Positions 35,268 through 47,934 of a stretch of 64,000 bases of DNA are shown here, one piece after another; position 1 is the first letter of the stretch, and every line of letters begins with the position of its first letter. A model generated the notes under the pieces. The model worked only from the letters and a program-made list of their open reading frames with translations. It did not search any database and was not told the origin of the DNA. The stretch spans positions 372,001 to 436,000 of the forward strand of contig NW_020194628.1 of NCBI RefSeq assembly GCF_002865645.1. Direction: 5' to 3'. The position numbers and the translations under genes are program-made. This DNA comes from Hyaloscypha bicolor E. Taxonomy: Eukaryota; Ascomycota; Leotiomycetes; Helotiales; Hyaloscyphaceae.

Positions 35268-37778
35268 ATGCAGGAAACACAAGCAGCAAACCCTCAGAAC
35301 GGGCCTGGCGCAGCGACCGCTGGCAGATTCCCTGGCCATGCCTCGAAACCTTCGAACAGCGATACGGGCTTCTCCCACGGTGCATACAGTTCGAACCACT
35401 TCTCGATGGGCGGATATGGAGACAGACACCCACGGAGAGCGAACGTTCCTTCGATCAACACGCAACCCATGAATCAGCAAGGGCAGAATGACATGGCAAC
35501 ACCTGGAACGGGGTTCGACATGCAATTCACCCCTTTACTTCCATCCCAACTCCTTCTGGGCTCTCCTTTCCAACCTGGCACTCCAGCTGCTTTCGCGTCT
35601 CCTCAATTCCAGAACTACGCTACCTTCAACCAACAGAACAATCAACAGCAACAACAGCAGGGCATGTCTAGTCCGATTCAGCAGATGTCTCCTCAGTTGT
35701 ACCAATCGCTCGTTTCACCTTCGACCTACGGCGCACCGCAATTCTACAATCCCCAATCGCCGACCGGAGGATTTGCTTCAATGAACAATCAGATGCAACA
35801 GATGCAGATCCAACCATCCTCTCCTGTACATATGTCACCTGGATTGGTTTCGGGTACGAGCAGGACGGTGTACTTGGGAAACATTCCCCCGGAGACATCT
35901 GCGGAGGAGATCTTGGGACACGTGAGAAGTGGTCAGATCGAATCTGTCCGACTTTTACCGGACAAGAACTGTGCATTCATTTCGTTCTTGGACGGAAGCT
36001 CCGCCACTCATTTCCATTCTGACGCCATCTTGAAGAAGCTCTCGATCCGCGGTCAGGATATCAAGGTTGGATGGGGTAAACCCTCGCAGGTGCCAACGTC
36101 AGTCGCTCTTGCTGTTCAACAGTCAGGTGCCTCGAGAAACGTGTACTTAGGAAACCTCGATGAGAATGTGACGGAGGAGGAGCTGCGAGAGGATTTGAGC
36201 AAGTTCGGCCCAATCGACACGGTCAAGATTGTTCGTGAAAAGGCAATCGGTTTCGTCCACTTCCTGTCAATTGGCAACGCTATCAAAGCTGTGTCACAAC
36301 TCCCACAGGAGCCCAAGTGGCAATCACCCCGCCGAGTGTACTACGGAAAGGATAGATGCGCGTATGTTTCAAAGACGCAACAGCAGAACGCTGCTCAATA
36401 CCTGGGCATTGCACCCGGGTACGCCCATGTGCTCAACGGAGCCGATCGTGACTTGATATCGAATGCTCTGGCTCAACAATCCGTTGCAGCCGCAGCCGTT
36501 GCCACAACCGCCGGAGGAATCAACAACCTTGGCAATCGCACCGTTTACTTGGGAAATATCCATCCCGAAACCACAATTGAAGAGATTTGTAATGTTGTCA
36601 GAGGTGGACTTTTACACCACATTCGATATATACCCGACAAGCATATTTGCTTCGTCACCTTTATTGACCCAACTTCAGCTGCTTCTTTCTACGCTTTGAG
36701 CAATTTACAAGGCCTAATGATTCATAACAGGAGGTTGAAGATTGGATGGGGAAAGCATTCTGGCGCGCTCCCAGCTGCCATTGCTCTTGCTGTGAGTGGC
36801 GGTGCTTCGCGGAACGTCTACATTGGGAACTTGGACGAATCCTGGAGTGAGGAGAGGCTGAGACAGGACTTCTCTGAGTATGGTGAGATTGAGCTTGTCA
36901 ACACTCTTCGAGAGAAGAGCTGTGCGTTCGTCAACTTCACCAACATCGCCAATGCCATCAAGGCAATCGAGGCTGTGCGAGGCAAGGATGATTACCGCCG
37001 ATTCAAGGTCAACTTCGGCAAGGATCGTTGTGGAAATCCTCCTCGTCAAGTTCAGCAAGCTCAATCCCCTCGCAATGACGGCGTGAACTCGCCTCCCCCA
37101 AACAGCGGTGGTCTCCAGCCAAGCCAAAACGGCAGCTCGCCAACTGGTTCTCAAGCACCCGGCTCAGCGAACGGTTCGCAGAACTTCCAAACCGCCCCTA
37201 CACCATCCACCATTCTCAATGCGGGCAGCAACAACCCCCTCACCTTGTACCTGAACCAAGTCTCGCAACAAGCTCACGCCCAGCAACAGCAACAGCTTGA
37301 CCCCTACGCCGTCGCTCAGCTCCAACAGCAACAGCAGCAAGTTCTCCAAGCTCAACAAGCCGCTCTCTATGGCAACAACTCATCCTCCAACATCGATGCT
37401 CTCGACATCCCCCAACAAAGCCAAATAGGCCACCAACAATCCGCGAGCATTTCCGGTATGAATGGTTTCCAGAGCGGAAACTCCTCGTCTGGCGCACCTA
37501 CCGTCAACGGTCTCCTTGCCCCAGCTCGTGGACAGCACAACCGTGCAGTCAGCTTGCCGGTCTTCGCGCAGCAGGTCAATGGGCAGTTCCAAGAGAATGG
37601 GAATACGAATGGCAATGGAGAGCGGAGGGGACATCAGTATCAGAGCAGCTTTTCGGGCGGGAATTCCAATGGCAATGGAGTGTTTGGAAACGGTTATGGA
37701 CTAGCGATACAAGACGGAATGGGAATGAATATAAATGGGTTGAATGGGTGGGCAGAGGAGGAGGTCGTGGGGAACTGA
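35268..37778 (+). CDS. MRN1: RNA-binding protein with four RRMs, Mrn1/Nrd1 type
   Basis: A single intronless frame of 836 residues starts at [10 protein letters not shown], the first ATG; the frame is open upstream without an ATG. Four RRMs are recognisable by their RNP2 strands: [12 protein letters not shown] (about residue 203), [17 protein letters not shown] (about 290), [13 protein letters not shown] (about 424) and [17 protein letters not shown] (about 515), with RNP1-like strands such as CAFISFLD and CAFVNFTN. The flanks are Gln/Asn/Ser-rich and disordered, with polyQ runs near residues 665-700. This arrangement matches S. cerevisiae Mrn1 and S. pombe Nrd1, which bind mRNAs, affect differentiation and localise to granules under stress. 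Cytoplasmic mRNA regulation is the expected role. Confidence 0.9.
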   Translation: MQETQAANPQNGPGAATAGRFPGHASKPSNSDTGFSHGAYSSNHFSMGGYGDRHPRRANVPSINTQPMNQQGQNDMATPGTGFDMQFTPLLPSQLLLGSPFQPGTPAAFASPQFQNYATFNQQNNQQQQQQGMSSPIQQMSPQLYQSLVSPSTYGAPQFYNPQSPTGGFASMNNQMQQMQIQPSSPVHMSPGLVSGTSRTVYLGNIPPETSAEEILGHVRSGQIESVRLLPDKNCAFISFLDGSSATHFHSDAILKKLSIRGQDIKVGWGKPSQVPTSVALAVQQSGASRNVYLGNLDENVTEEELREDLSKFGPIDTVKIVREKAIGFVHFLSIGNAIKAVSQLPQEPKWQSPRRVYYGKDRCAYVSKTQQQNAAQYLGIAPGYAHVLNGADRDLISNALAQQSVAAAAVATTAGGINNLGNRTVYLGNIHPETTIEEICNVVRGGLLHHIRYIPDKHICFVTFIDPTSAASFYALSNLQGLMIHNRRLKIGWGKHSGALPAAIALAVSGGASRNVYIGNLDESWSEERLRQDFSEYGEIELVNTLREKSCAFVNFTNIANAIKAIEAVRGKDDYRRFKVNFGKDRCGNPPRQVQQAQSPRNDGVNSPPPNSGGLQPSQNGSSPTGSQAPGSANGSQNFQTAPTPSTILNAGSNNPLTLYLNQVSQQAHAQQQQQLDPYAVAQLQQQQQQVLQAQQAALYGNNSSSNIDALDIPQQSQIGHQQSASISGMNGFQSGNSSSGAPTVNGLLAPARGQHNRAVSLPVFAQQVNGQFQENGNTNGNGERRGHQYQSSFSGGNSNGNGVFGNGYGLAIQDGMGMNINGLNGWAEEEVVGN

Positions 37779-38734
37779 GCGAGCTGCGAGCCTGCGAGCA
37801 AATCATGGTGTCCGCGGCGTTGAAAGTGAAGGGGAGGAAGAGACGAAAGAAGCGGGTTTGTGGCTTGGATACCTGCATGGATATTGTGTTGTAATACCTT
37901 CCTTCCTTCATGTGTTTGCTTGTTTCCTATAACTCTTTTCCCTTTTATTTTTTTTATCTTTTATCATCATTCAGCCACTGTTTTTCGGGATTTCTCTCAA
38001 CATCGCAATGGATTCCGCCGTTTTTCTGTTCGTGTATTATTGTGTGTCTGTGTGTGAGGTCTCTTTGGGATTTGAGTGTGAGATCAAGCAAAGTAGTGAA
38101 AGAGAGTTGGCTAAAGAGAGAGTACGAGAAGAGAGAATTCCGTGGCTAGTCTAGTGAAGGGATAGAAAGAGGAAAGAAATGCCATGGGTTTTGAGACTTG
38201 AATTTTGCTCTGCTTTGCTTTTGTCTGGTGTGATATCCTTTTGTTTCTGAAAGTGATAATAGCTTATTCCTACTAAGGGCAGGAGATTGAGGCATCGTAC
38301 CTTTTGGGGAGTGTTCCAATTAGTCAGCAGCACGAGACCAGAAAGTTTTGTTGCAGGTCTTATTTTGGAGTTAGGGTTAGGGATTGGAATGTGATTGGCT
38401 GCCCCTCGCTGTCAGTGCCCAAGTGTTCAAAAGGTCACGTGAACATGCTCGTTCTTCGATATTTTATAGTTTCCTACTTGTATATATTACTTCCCTACTT
38501 GCTTACTAGTTATATATGGGCATACTTGTATTAAGGCATCTTCGAGAGATTTTGCCATCTTTTCCTAATAATTCTTGCTCATTCGTGAGGTTCCATCGTG
38601 ATCGGAGGCTTGCACACTGAGGCGCAGCAAGCCACACGACCACGTCGACTTTCCTCGAGGTTGATAGCCTTACCTGGAAAATGCCCTCAGCCATCTTATC
38701 CTAACCTTCAAGGAGCACACTGGTGCATCGTATC
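37779..38734. other. 3' UTR of the RRM gene and short intergenic region
   Basis: T-rich 3' region without a supported gene. A telomere-like GTTAGGGTTAGGG occurs at about 38371 but is only two units long. Confidence 0.4.
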
Positions 38735-40670
38735 ATGATGGTGGATCCCCTTTCCATTGCGGCGAGCTCTGCAGCGCTCGCGCAACTCTGCTTCAAGGTG
38801 AGAGATCTCGAAGAAGGCCTAGGCTGATCCCAACCTCACTTATACCGGTAGCCTCATATGCTGATTTGGGAGCCTAGTTGTCTGTAGCCATCAATGGCTT
38901 TGTAGGAGACGTCAGGTCAATCGATGACAAGATTCAGACGCTGCATCAAGGACTGAACTCACTCTCACAGATCTTGACCGGTGTCAGCCTTGCCTGGACG
39001 AGCAATCCCGAGGTAGCGGCAGCCCAGACAGGACCTGATGGACAACTCTGGGTGTCTGTCAAAGACAGTATATCAAGATGCGCAGCTGTTCTGGATAAAT
39101 TCGAGCAGCTGCTCAACAGGGTGTCCACCGATAGCGGGACCAACAGGGGCATATTGCGGCGCTCCGTATCCAAAATTAAATTCAACTTCAACACGAATGA
39201 TATGGATGGTTTTCGAACGGAGATCGACATCTACCACCGTGTCTTAGTCATTGCACTCAACTCTATCAACACGTAAGTCCTCTTTTCAAGTTGGCTTGGA
39301 ACGAGAGTAACGCTGGCAGGTGTGCCATTTTGCGCCGTGATCGCACGGATGCAGAGGTGTCTCAACGTCTTGGCACCATCGAGGCTGGAATCGATGGGCT
39401 CAATCGACAGCTCGTCAAAGGCCGGACTCAATCGCTCATGCCCGGCTCGGAGGCTGCAGACACCCTGAAAGGATTCCTGAATGCGGCAAATGCTTTCCGG
39501 GCCAGTGCGAGCACATTCTCCAGCAGTGGCAGCACGACTACAGCCAAGAGCGCAACGGTCCGGGGTGGGAGCGTGTTCGGCGACCCGTTGTCGAAGGAGA
39601 AGCTCGACAAGATCAAGAGATGGATTCCAGCACCGACAGAGAGGGGCTCCGAGGGCTCCGTCACCGATGTTGCATCTTCATCTGGGTGGAATGGATCCGT
39701 GCAGGATGTTGAGTCTCTCCCTCAGCTCATGTCTGTTCTTGAGAACGTCACCCAGATGGCCGATCGCTTCCAGGCTCTTGAAAAGCAGAAGCATTTCACC
39801 AAGGACGAAGAGATTCGCTTACTCCGGGAGAGATGCGAACAGCAGGAGAAGAAGAGTAAGGATTTAGAACAGACATATACCGCTACTAACGAAAATCTAA
39901 AGAAAGAGCTTGAGCACAATGTTGATTTCTACGAGCATGAGTTTCGTCAGAGTGAACACATCATAGCAGAGCTCCGTGAGCGCGAAAAGAAAATATCCGA
40001 AGCGCATGATATCTTAGCAAAGAAGAACGACAATCTACTCATGAAGTTAGATGAGGAGACCATAAGAACAGGGATGTTGGCAAGAGGGATGAATGACTTG
40101 CGCGAAAATTTCACGAGAGAGCGGGTCGCTTTCGAGGGCAAGCTCGAAAGCGTGGCAAGCTCCATGGCAGATCTCCAAGCATGCGTGGAGGTACTCACGG
40201 AAGAGAAAGGCATCTTGGAAGCGAAGAACGAAACTCTGGAGAGCGAAAAGCGGGGTCTCATTCGGGTTCTTAGCGAAACTACTGCACAGAATTCTAGGTT
40301 GGAAATACAGTACACGAAACTCAATATGATTTCGGATGAGCGAATGACGGAGATGGTCCAATTCTTTGAAAAAAATAGAATAACGGAGGCGGAAACTTAT
40401 AGAAAAGAGCTAGCAGACGTCGAAGCCAGATACTGTGCAATAATGCTAAAACTGAAGGAGGAGAACGACGAGCTCATCACCAAAAACTCGGTTGCACAAG
40501 CGGCCTTGATAGAAAAAGTCGAGAGGTTTTCGCTGGTGGTGCCTCAGATGATGCAGGATCTCATGCGCAATCTCTCAAAACAAGCGACTGATTTCAAAGA
40601 CGGATGTGCTTCCTTGACGGCGAATATCAAGGAATCTCCACGAGAGGAGATTGGAGAGTCGAAAGCCTGA
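38735..40670 (+). CDS. Helo-like N-terminal domain protein with long coiled coil
   Basis: Exons 38735-38797, 38878-39272 and 39320-40670 join to 602 residues. The N-terminus MMVDPLSIAASSAALAQLC, followed by an all-helical segment of about 150 residues (VAINGFVGDVRSIDDKIQTL, VSLAW), is the typical start of the fungal Helo-like/STAND N-terminal domain found on NLR-like receptors and cell-death proteins. A Ser-rich linker (residues about 210-260) follows, then a coiled coil of more than 250 residues (about 320-580) rich in Glu/Lys/Leu heptads. There is no NACHT, NB-ARC or repeat domain, so this is an N-domain plus coiled-coil architecture. A role in allorecognition or regulated cell death is inferred from the domain only. 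Confidence 0.75.
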
Positions 40671-41156
40671 GACAAGTCAGGGTGATCAGCTTGCTGTGAA
40701 CGTGGTGCAAGCAGGAACTGTGTTAGCGTCCTCAAACAACAACAAAACGCTCTTGGCACAGAAATCCAAAAGGAGAGAAAGGCCTCTCTCGGTCAATGTC
40801 GGTTGGCCAAACACGGAAGACGGTGGCTACGTCGCATGAAAATCGCCAAAATGGTTTCGTTGTGAGTATTGGGCTGAACACTCCAGGTTCAAGACCCAAG
40901 TCATGCCGTAATTGCACATTTTGTGTGCCTTTTTATTCCGGGGCACACTGGTGGTAACGAGAGGATGTCGCTGGAGGCGGCAAAGCCATGTAGCTTTCAC
41001 GACTTGTTGACAACTTCACAAGTTGTGGTCTCATGTTTTCTTTGCTCAGAAAGGAACGAAACGAATGTTTCATCCCTGACCCAATCGGTCGAAGAGAACT
41101 AGAAATGGATTCCCCTCTCGACACCATGTACCAAGTCCGCTCTCCAGCATGGCCAC
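40671..41156. other. Flank between the Helo-like gene and the transposon island
   Basis: Ordinary composition; no supported gene. The TAA at 41157-41159 is the left target duplication of the Harbinger element. Confidence 0.4.
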
Positions 41157-41159
41157 TAA

Positions 41160-41330
41160 GAGCCCGTTCGGCCGCGCACATGCCCTTTTTTCCTGTACAG
41201 GGGCGGTATTCCCTTTACCGCCCCTTTCCTGTACGCCCCGTACAGGGGCGGTAAAGGGCATGTACGAGGTTTACCGCCCCTGTACAGGGCGTTCGGCCAT
41301 TTCCTGTAAAGGGCATTACGGGCCCTATTA
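41160..41330 (+). repeat. Left terminal inverted repeat and subterminal GGGGCGGTA array of the Harbinger element
   Basis: A 21-bp terminal repeat is followed by alternating GGGGCGGTA and TACCGCCCC units and GTACAGGGGC/GCCCCGTAC palindromes. The GC-rich ends contrast with the RIPed interior and probably bind the transposase complex. Confidence 0.8.
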
Positions 41331-41438
41331 GTAATAAGTTACTAAGCTTATGTGGGCCGCTAATAATAAATCTCTTTACACGTTAATACGTCTCCTGTAT
41401 ACCTTTTTATGACTTTAATCTGATTTAATACGCCTAAT

Positions 41439-42642
41439 ATGCCACGGAAAAGTCGAACGCATCCTATAAAGCAGAGATCTACTCAAGCTAATACGCAAGC
41501 TAATACGCAAGCTAATTTGCAAGCTCTATTGCAAGCTCTATCGCAACCCCCCGATTTACAAGCTACTAATATAGAACCATTCCGATAGACTAATAATATA
41601 ATACAAGCGGCCCTGGACAAAGTAATTTAGTAAGATGCCCTTGGTAAACGCGCTGGCTAGGGCTTTAAAGCTAAAGCCTGGCTTTTAATTACTATAGCTA
41701 TATAAGACGCTATTCCTGCGAATACGGGTTAGAAGCTTAGTATTGCCTAAACAGAGGGTAAACTGGATCTGGTATTTACTTATTTATATCTTTTTCCCTT
41801 AAATATATACTAATTATATTTCTCTCTATAATTAAAAGCCAGATTAAAGAAATATATTAAATTAATGAAAAAGATATTGGGCTAGGAATAGAACCAGGAG
41901 ACTCAGATATTATAGGCATTGATTTATGCCTAGAGATCCTTATATGGAGTATATAAGGATAATAAAAAGTACTATGGGTTCTTTAAAAATAATGCTTTTC
42001 GGGAGAAAGACAAATTAATATAGATATATAAGGAGAAGGTTATTACTAGAAAATATGCCGCTTTTCCGGAAAAGAGATTAAGGGGTAATAATAATTCTAC
42101 CGCAAGTAATAATAGTAATTCGAGTAATTCGGAGGCGGGTTTAAGTACTAGTTTGTCCCGTTATCCTTCTAAAAAGAGGCCTCGTATAAATATTTAATTA
42201 GGAGATAAGATAGAGGAAACCGCGATTTTCTGGTCTAATTCAGAATATAGTAGTACAAAAGCTACTGACCCTAATTCCTTTGGTCTTAATAGAAAAGGTA
42301 ACGAAATTAATAGTATATAAGCTTCTAAGACTTCTTTTACGTAGCAATTAATGCTAGCTCTCAAGTCTTCTAAAAAGAAGAAGAATAAAAAAGCAAGAAT
42401 AGTAGGAAAGGACATTTCTGTAGATAAATAGCCATAAAGAGAAGAAGTAAAGAGGGAAAGAAGTAGTGCGGATAAGATTAAAGCGGGCCTAGATAATCTT
42501 ACTAAGTAAGCGGATTAGTTAAATGAGCTTTGGCGAGATGCCCTTATAGCTTGACTAAAGCTTATTAATTATACTATTTCTTTAGCTATACTAGTATATG
42601 AGCAAGCTTTTATTATATTAACCCGGGAGTATACTACTTAGC
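41439..42642 (+). pseudogene. Myb/SANT-like DNA-binding protein of the Harbinger element, broken
   Basis: The frame starts MPRKSRTHPIKQRSTQANTQ, with tandem Gln-Ala-Asn repeats. It then shows a Myb/SANT-like segment (DALGKRAG, GFKAKAW, LSIA, later FREKDKLI) and a basic patch KKKKNKKARIVG, ending in REYTT where the LTR element is inserted at 42643. Several stops interrupt it. PIF/Harbinger elements normally carry such a second protein, which helps target DNA and import the transposase. Coding sequence resumes after 49637. Confidence 0.65.
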
Positions 42643-42945
42643 TATAATAGGCACACGTGATGGCGCATAGACAGGTGTCAGATGTCATGGATCTAGTTTC
42701 CTATTTTGGGTATAGCTTGCAATCGGAATTATATAAATCGCATGGGATTTCCTAATTAAGTAAAGGGCTTCGTATGCCTGGCTAAATACTAGGGAATATA
42801 TAGGGAGACGCTCCTAGCTTTGGAAGGGGCATTAATTAGTCTCTTATTAGAATTAATTCTTGGAATTAGTTATACTTATAAGCGTTACTTCGTAGCTTAC
42901 TTACCTTAATTACTTATATATTATCCTGCTATTACGTGCCTCATA
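42643..42945 (+). repeat. 5' LTR of the Ty3/gypsy chromovirus
   Basis: 303 bp, same length as the 3' LTR. It retains more C and G (for example GGCACACGTGATGGCGCATA) and is therefore less RIP-mutated than the 3' copy. Confidence 0.92.
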
Positions 42946-43059
42946 TTCTAATTAATCTAACCTTCGGGAAGTAGTTCATTACGAGGTAGTTAAGCCATTA
43001 ATAGATAAAACTATTAATAACTAGAGTATTAACTAGAAGAAGCGCCTCTACTATTACTA

Positions 43060-44200
43060 GAGTAATCTAGTCGGGCATCCAGGGGAGTGCCTAGTTAGCC
43101 ACTCTAGCTATTGCCTAATTAGGAAAAGAGAGTAGAACTCAGATATCCCCAGAACTAGCTAGTAGGATAATAATAATAGAGAAGCTAGTAGCGGCTCATT
43201 ATCGTATTACTGAGTTAGAAGCAGAAATATAATAAAGGGAGAATCTAAAGGATCTAGAAGCTTAGATTCGCTATCTTAAGGATATTCGGATACTTATTAT
43301 AGAACCTATTATGCTACTGGCGGCATATTTAGTTTATAGGGCTCCAAAAACCCGAGAATTACTAACTTATAAGGGGAAGAGTATTAAGGAAGCCCAGGAT
43401 TTCTTCTATTAGGTAAAGCTAAAATAGTATAAAGATAGCGGGATTACTTGGGCTATAGATATAATAAAGATTATATATTATATTTCCTGCTTTAAGAATA
43501 TAGCCAGGGATATCTGGAAATATAGGGAGTAATTAGTGAGTATTAATACCATAGATTAGAAGACCTTTATTAAGTTTATAAAGGATTTTATCTTGGATCC
43601 GGAGAACCGTAATAATATCCTCGCCAAGTTTAAGGATATAAAATAGCGGCCAGATTAGAGTATCCAAAGCTTTATATCCTACTTAGATAGCCTATTAAAT
43701 AACTTGGGATATACGGATTTACTATAAAAGCAGAATAACTTATTTAGTAACTTGAGGTAGGAGATTCGGAATAAGATTAATTACTAAGGGAATACTTTAT
43801 AAGAAAGAAAAAAGCTTATTTCTACGGCTATAAGGGTTAAGAATAACTTGAACTAGTTTACTTAACGGGAATATAATAATAAGCTAATAAGTTAATAAAA
43901 GAAAGGAAATTAGAGAAAGAAAAGAAGAAATAATAAAGGGAAATAAAAGAGAAGTATATTCCTATTACGAGATTTATATAACCGGAGTAATAAAAGCATA
44001 GTAACGGGATCTATTATAGTATCTATATTAGGATTTATAAGACCGGATATAACTTGCTTTACTTACTAGAAAGAGAATTACTATATTACTACCTGCCTAA
44101 ATCAGGGAAAACCGACTTATTATAACTATAATAAGTCTGGTTATAAGGTATATAAGTACCTAGAATTAAAGAAGCCGGGAAACGGGCATGCCCCGTAATA
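43060..44200 (+). pseudogene. gag relic of the chromovirus
   Basis: A capsid-like segment (LAAYLVYRAPKTRELLTYKG near 43318, followed by KSIKEAQDFFY) leads to a nucleocapsid zinc knuckle at 44054-44096, whose spacing is exactly C-x2-C-x4-H-x4-C. The second Cys and the His are now Tyr (TGC/TGT to TAC/TAT, CAC to TAC), the result of RIP transitions. Multiple stops. Confidence 0.75.
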
Positions 44201-44269
44201 GTTATACTCGTTTATATTATAAAGAGCAAGGCTCCTAAAATAAGAATAGTAATTAAGGTTATTATTAAG

Positions 44270-47200
44270 ATAAGGAAAGGTAAGTAAAGAGTTAGAGTAT
44301 TAGTTAACTCAGGTATAGAGGCTAATTATATAAAGAGGAAATTAGCCTTAGATATAAGTATTCTATTAATATTAAAAGTAACTTCCTTATTCTTACTAGA
44401 GAAAAGAAGAATTCATTTATATAAAGATTATATTCTTAGGATTATTACTAAGGATATACTAGGGAACTAAAGGGAAGCTAATATATACTTTATATTATAT
44501 AATTTCGATCTGAACTATATTAATATAATATTTGAATTCCTATAGCTTTACTAGATTAATTCCCTAATTTCCTTTAGAAAGGTAATATAGAGATACTAGA
44601 TTTAATTATAAAAGATTAAAGTTCTAAATACCAGGAAGTTTACTAAAGTAGTAAAGTATAAGGCATATGTTTTTCTATTAATTACCTATCCTATAATAGA
44701 TAGCTAAAGAATTACTACTATTATTATAAACGGAATAGCTATATTTCCTAGAAAATATTAAAACTTTCTCCGAGTATTCTCTATAAAGGCTATAGATATA
44801 CTATCTAATTACTATATAATAGAGTATTATATAGATCTAGAACTAGGATCCTAATTACTATATAGTCCTATATATACTTTATTAGAAAGAGAGCTTAAAG
44901 TCTTTTAGGAATATCTTAATACTAGCTTAAAGAAAAAGTAAATCTATTATTTTACTAGCCTAGTTAGTACCCTAATTATATTTATTTTAAAGAAAGAAGA
45001 CGGCCTATATCTATATATTAATTACCGGGGTCTAAATAGGATTATTATTAAGAACCAAATACTATTATTACTTATTAGTAAGATAATAGATAGGCTTTAT
45101 AAAGTAAAGATATATATAAAGCTAGACTTAAAAAATACTTATTATTAGTTATAAATATAAGAGAGTAATAAGTAAAAGATAATATTCCGAATATACTATA
45201 GATATTTTAAGTACTATATTATATTCTTTAGACTATCTAATACTCCGGTAATATTTCAGGTATATATTAATTATATACTAGTAGGCCTTATAAATATTAT
45301 TTATATAGTTTATCTAAATAATATTTTGATTTATTTAGAGAACCCAGAATAGTATATAATAGTAGTTTAATATATACTCGAGTAATTATAGTAATACTAG
45401 CTCTTTATAAACTTAGTAAAATACGAGTTTAATATAGAGAAAGTAAAGTTTCTAGGATTTGTAATTAGCCCAGATAATATAGAAATAGAGGCTAGCCGGG
45501 TTATAGCTATTAGGAAATAGCTAGCCCTAAAAAATAATATTCGAGAAGTTCAAGTATTTCTGGGTTTTACTAACTTTTACTAGAGATTTATCTATAAATA
45601 CTTTAGGGTAATAAAAGAGTTAACTAATTTACTAAAAACTAGCGGAAAACTACTATATTAGTTTAGCTAAACAAATGAGGCAAATAAGGCTTTTAGGAAG
45701 CTATAAATTATATTTATAATAGTACTAATCCTTTATTATTTTAATCTAGCCTTAAAGATTTATATAGAAATAAATACTTTAGGATTTATAATTATAGGTA
45801 TAATTTCCTAGCTCTTTAATAAGGGAATAGAAGCCAGGTAATACCCTATTACTTTCTATTTAAAAAAGATAACTATAATTAAGAGTAGGTATAAGATATA
45901 TAACTCTGAATTCTTAACTATTATTCTAGTATTTCATACTTAGTAGTATTACCTAATATATATCCGGTATATTATTATTATTAAAACAGATTATAATAAC
46001 TTAAAATACTTTATAATTAAGAGAAAACTAAATAATTAATAAATAAGATAGGTAAAGAAGCTAGCTACCTTTAACTTTATCTTAAAGTATTAGCCAGGGT
46101 ATAGTAATCCCGCTAATAGGCTATTAAGGAGGCCAGACTTTATAGCGGATATAGATAAAGATACTTTATTACTTATACTTTATAATAAGCTATAGAATAT
46201 AAAATAGAGAATCTTATAGGTAATAGTAATAGGACGCTATACTATTCCTATAATACTATAATATAAGGCCCAGAAAAGAGGAAGTAGGTATTTCTTAATT
46301 AGCAAGATACTAAGGAATTCTAAAAAGGAAGTCTATTTTAGTAATAGAATAATACCGGAGATATTACTACCTGAGCCTATTACTAGTATAGCTAGTTATA
46401 AATAGTACATACTACGAATTCTAGCTATATAAGTAGCTAGGTCCGAAATAGTATATAAGGAAAGCAGAGAAATATTACTTGAATTACTATTATAGTACTA
46501 AAGGCTTAATCTATTAGTATAATACCGGTAATATAAATAGTTCTTAAAAAGAACTTCTACTAGAGCTATTAAGACTTAGGAACTTAATATATCTGGGTTA
46601 TTAAGATATTAGGGTACTATTTATATACTAAATAAGCCGGCTCTTAAAAAAGAATTACTATAAACTAATTATAATAATTCTATAAATAAGTATTTTAGTA
46701 CTAGTAAGATACTAGAGATTTTCTAGAGAAAGTACTTCTAGTAAAATATAAGAAAGAATATAAAAGACTATATTAGAACTTATTCTATATATTAATAGAC
46801 TAAGATAAAAAGATATCTACTATATAGTATACTTAGTTCGTTTCCTCTTTTCTCTAAGCTATAGTAAGAAATTACTATAGACTTTATTATAGGACTGCCT
46901 TCTTCTAGGTTTTATAGTAAAATATATGATTTTATACTTATTATTATTAATAGATATACGAAAATGGTATAATATATTCCGATTACTAAGAAAGTCTCGG
47001 CTCTTAAGCTAGCGGAGCTATTTATATATTATATTATTAAAGACTTTAGTATACTTGCGGGTATAACCTCTAATAAAAAATCTGTTTTTATAAGCAAGTT
47101 CTAATTAAGTTTATACTTTTACTTAAAGGTTTAATAATAGCTAAGTATAATATTTTACCCGCAAACTAATAAATAAATAGAGAATCTAAACTAAACTCTA

Positions 47201-47930
47201 GAATAATACTTAAGATATTATACTAGTTACTAGTAAGATAACTAGATAGTAAAGCTTATTCTTATAAAATTCACGTATAATAACTTTATATATTTAATAA
47301 TAGAAATATCCCTATTTTATATCTTATATGAATTTTATTCTAGTATTAAATTATATATTAAGAATAATATTCTAGAAAAAGAAGTACCGGTAATATAGGA
47401 AAGAATATAAAGAATTTAAGTAGAACGAGAGGTATTAGAGAAATAATAGTAAGAAATAGTAAATATATAGAAAAAGTACTATAATAAGAAATATATTAAT
47501 AAGGAATTCAAGATATATAATAAAGTTATACTTTGTATAAAGAATATTTAATAGCTATAACCTAGTATAAAGCTAGTAAACAGATATCTTGGCCTCTTTA
47601 AAGTTCTAGAAGTTATAGGAATATATAAATAGGTATATTACTTGAAATTACTATTATTATATTAGATCTATAATATTTTTCACGTTTCTTTCTTAGAACT
47701 ATAGTACTCGCGAGCTAGTATTATAATAGAACTAGAGCTAGTTAAGATTAAGGGCAAAGAGGAATTCGAGGTGGAATTTATTATAGCCTATAGGGAAAGT
47801 AGAAAAGAAAAAGAATATCTTATTTATTAGAAAAGCTACTTACTAGTAAATAATATATAGGAACTACTAAATAATCTAGAGAATATAGCTCAAGAATTAT
47901 AAGAATACTTGGAAAAGAGTAATATTATAA
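44270..47930 (+). pseudogene. pol relic of the chromovirus: protease, RT, RNase H, integrase, chromodomain
   Basis: The protease core reads VLVNSG (about 44295; D-S-G in the family). The RT has KKEDGLYLYINYRGLN (about 44990) and the active site VYLNNILIYL at about 45308 (Y-x-D-D changed to N-N), then VKFLGFVISPDNIE and VQVFLGFTNFY. The RNase H start is near 45760. The integrase shows TIDFIIGLPSS (first Asp, about 46875), SNKKSVFISKF (second Asp changed to Asn, about 47070) and the Glu region near 47170. A chromodomain reads EFEVEFIIAYRESRKEKEYL (about 47765) followed by the LLNNLENIA segment. Such chromodomains direct integration to heterochromatin marked by H3K9 methylation. Confidence 0.85.
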
Positions 47931-47934
47931 TACT

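Noticed and set aside
38369..38384. Telomere-like GTTAGGGTTAGGG
   Set aside because: Only about two TTAGGG units inside unique intergenic DNA; too short to call an interstitial telomere.
41155..41340. Tandem GGGGCGGTA units considered as a CRISPR-like array
   Set aside because: No regular spacers, both orientations mixed, and the position matches transposon ends.
42676..42943. Shorter LTR boundaries starting at TGTCAG (268 bp)
   Set aside because: They give no matching target duplication; extending both sides in step gives 303-bp LTRs with TTAGC duplication.
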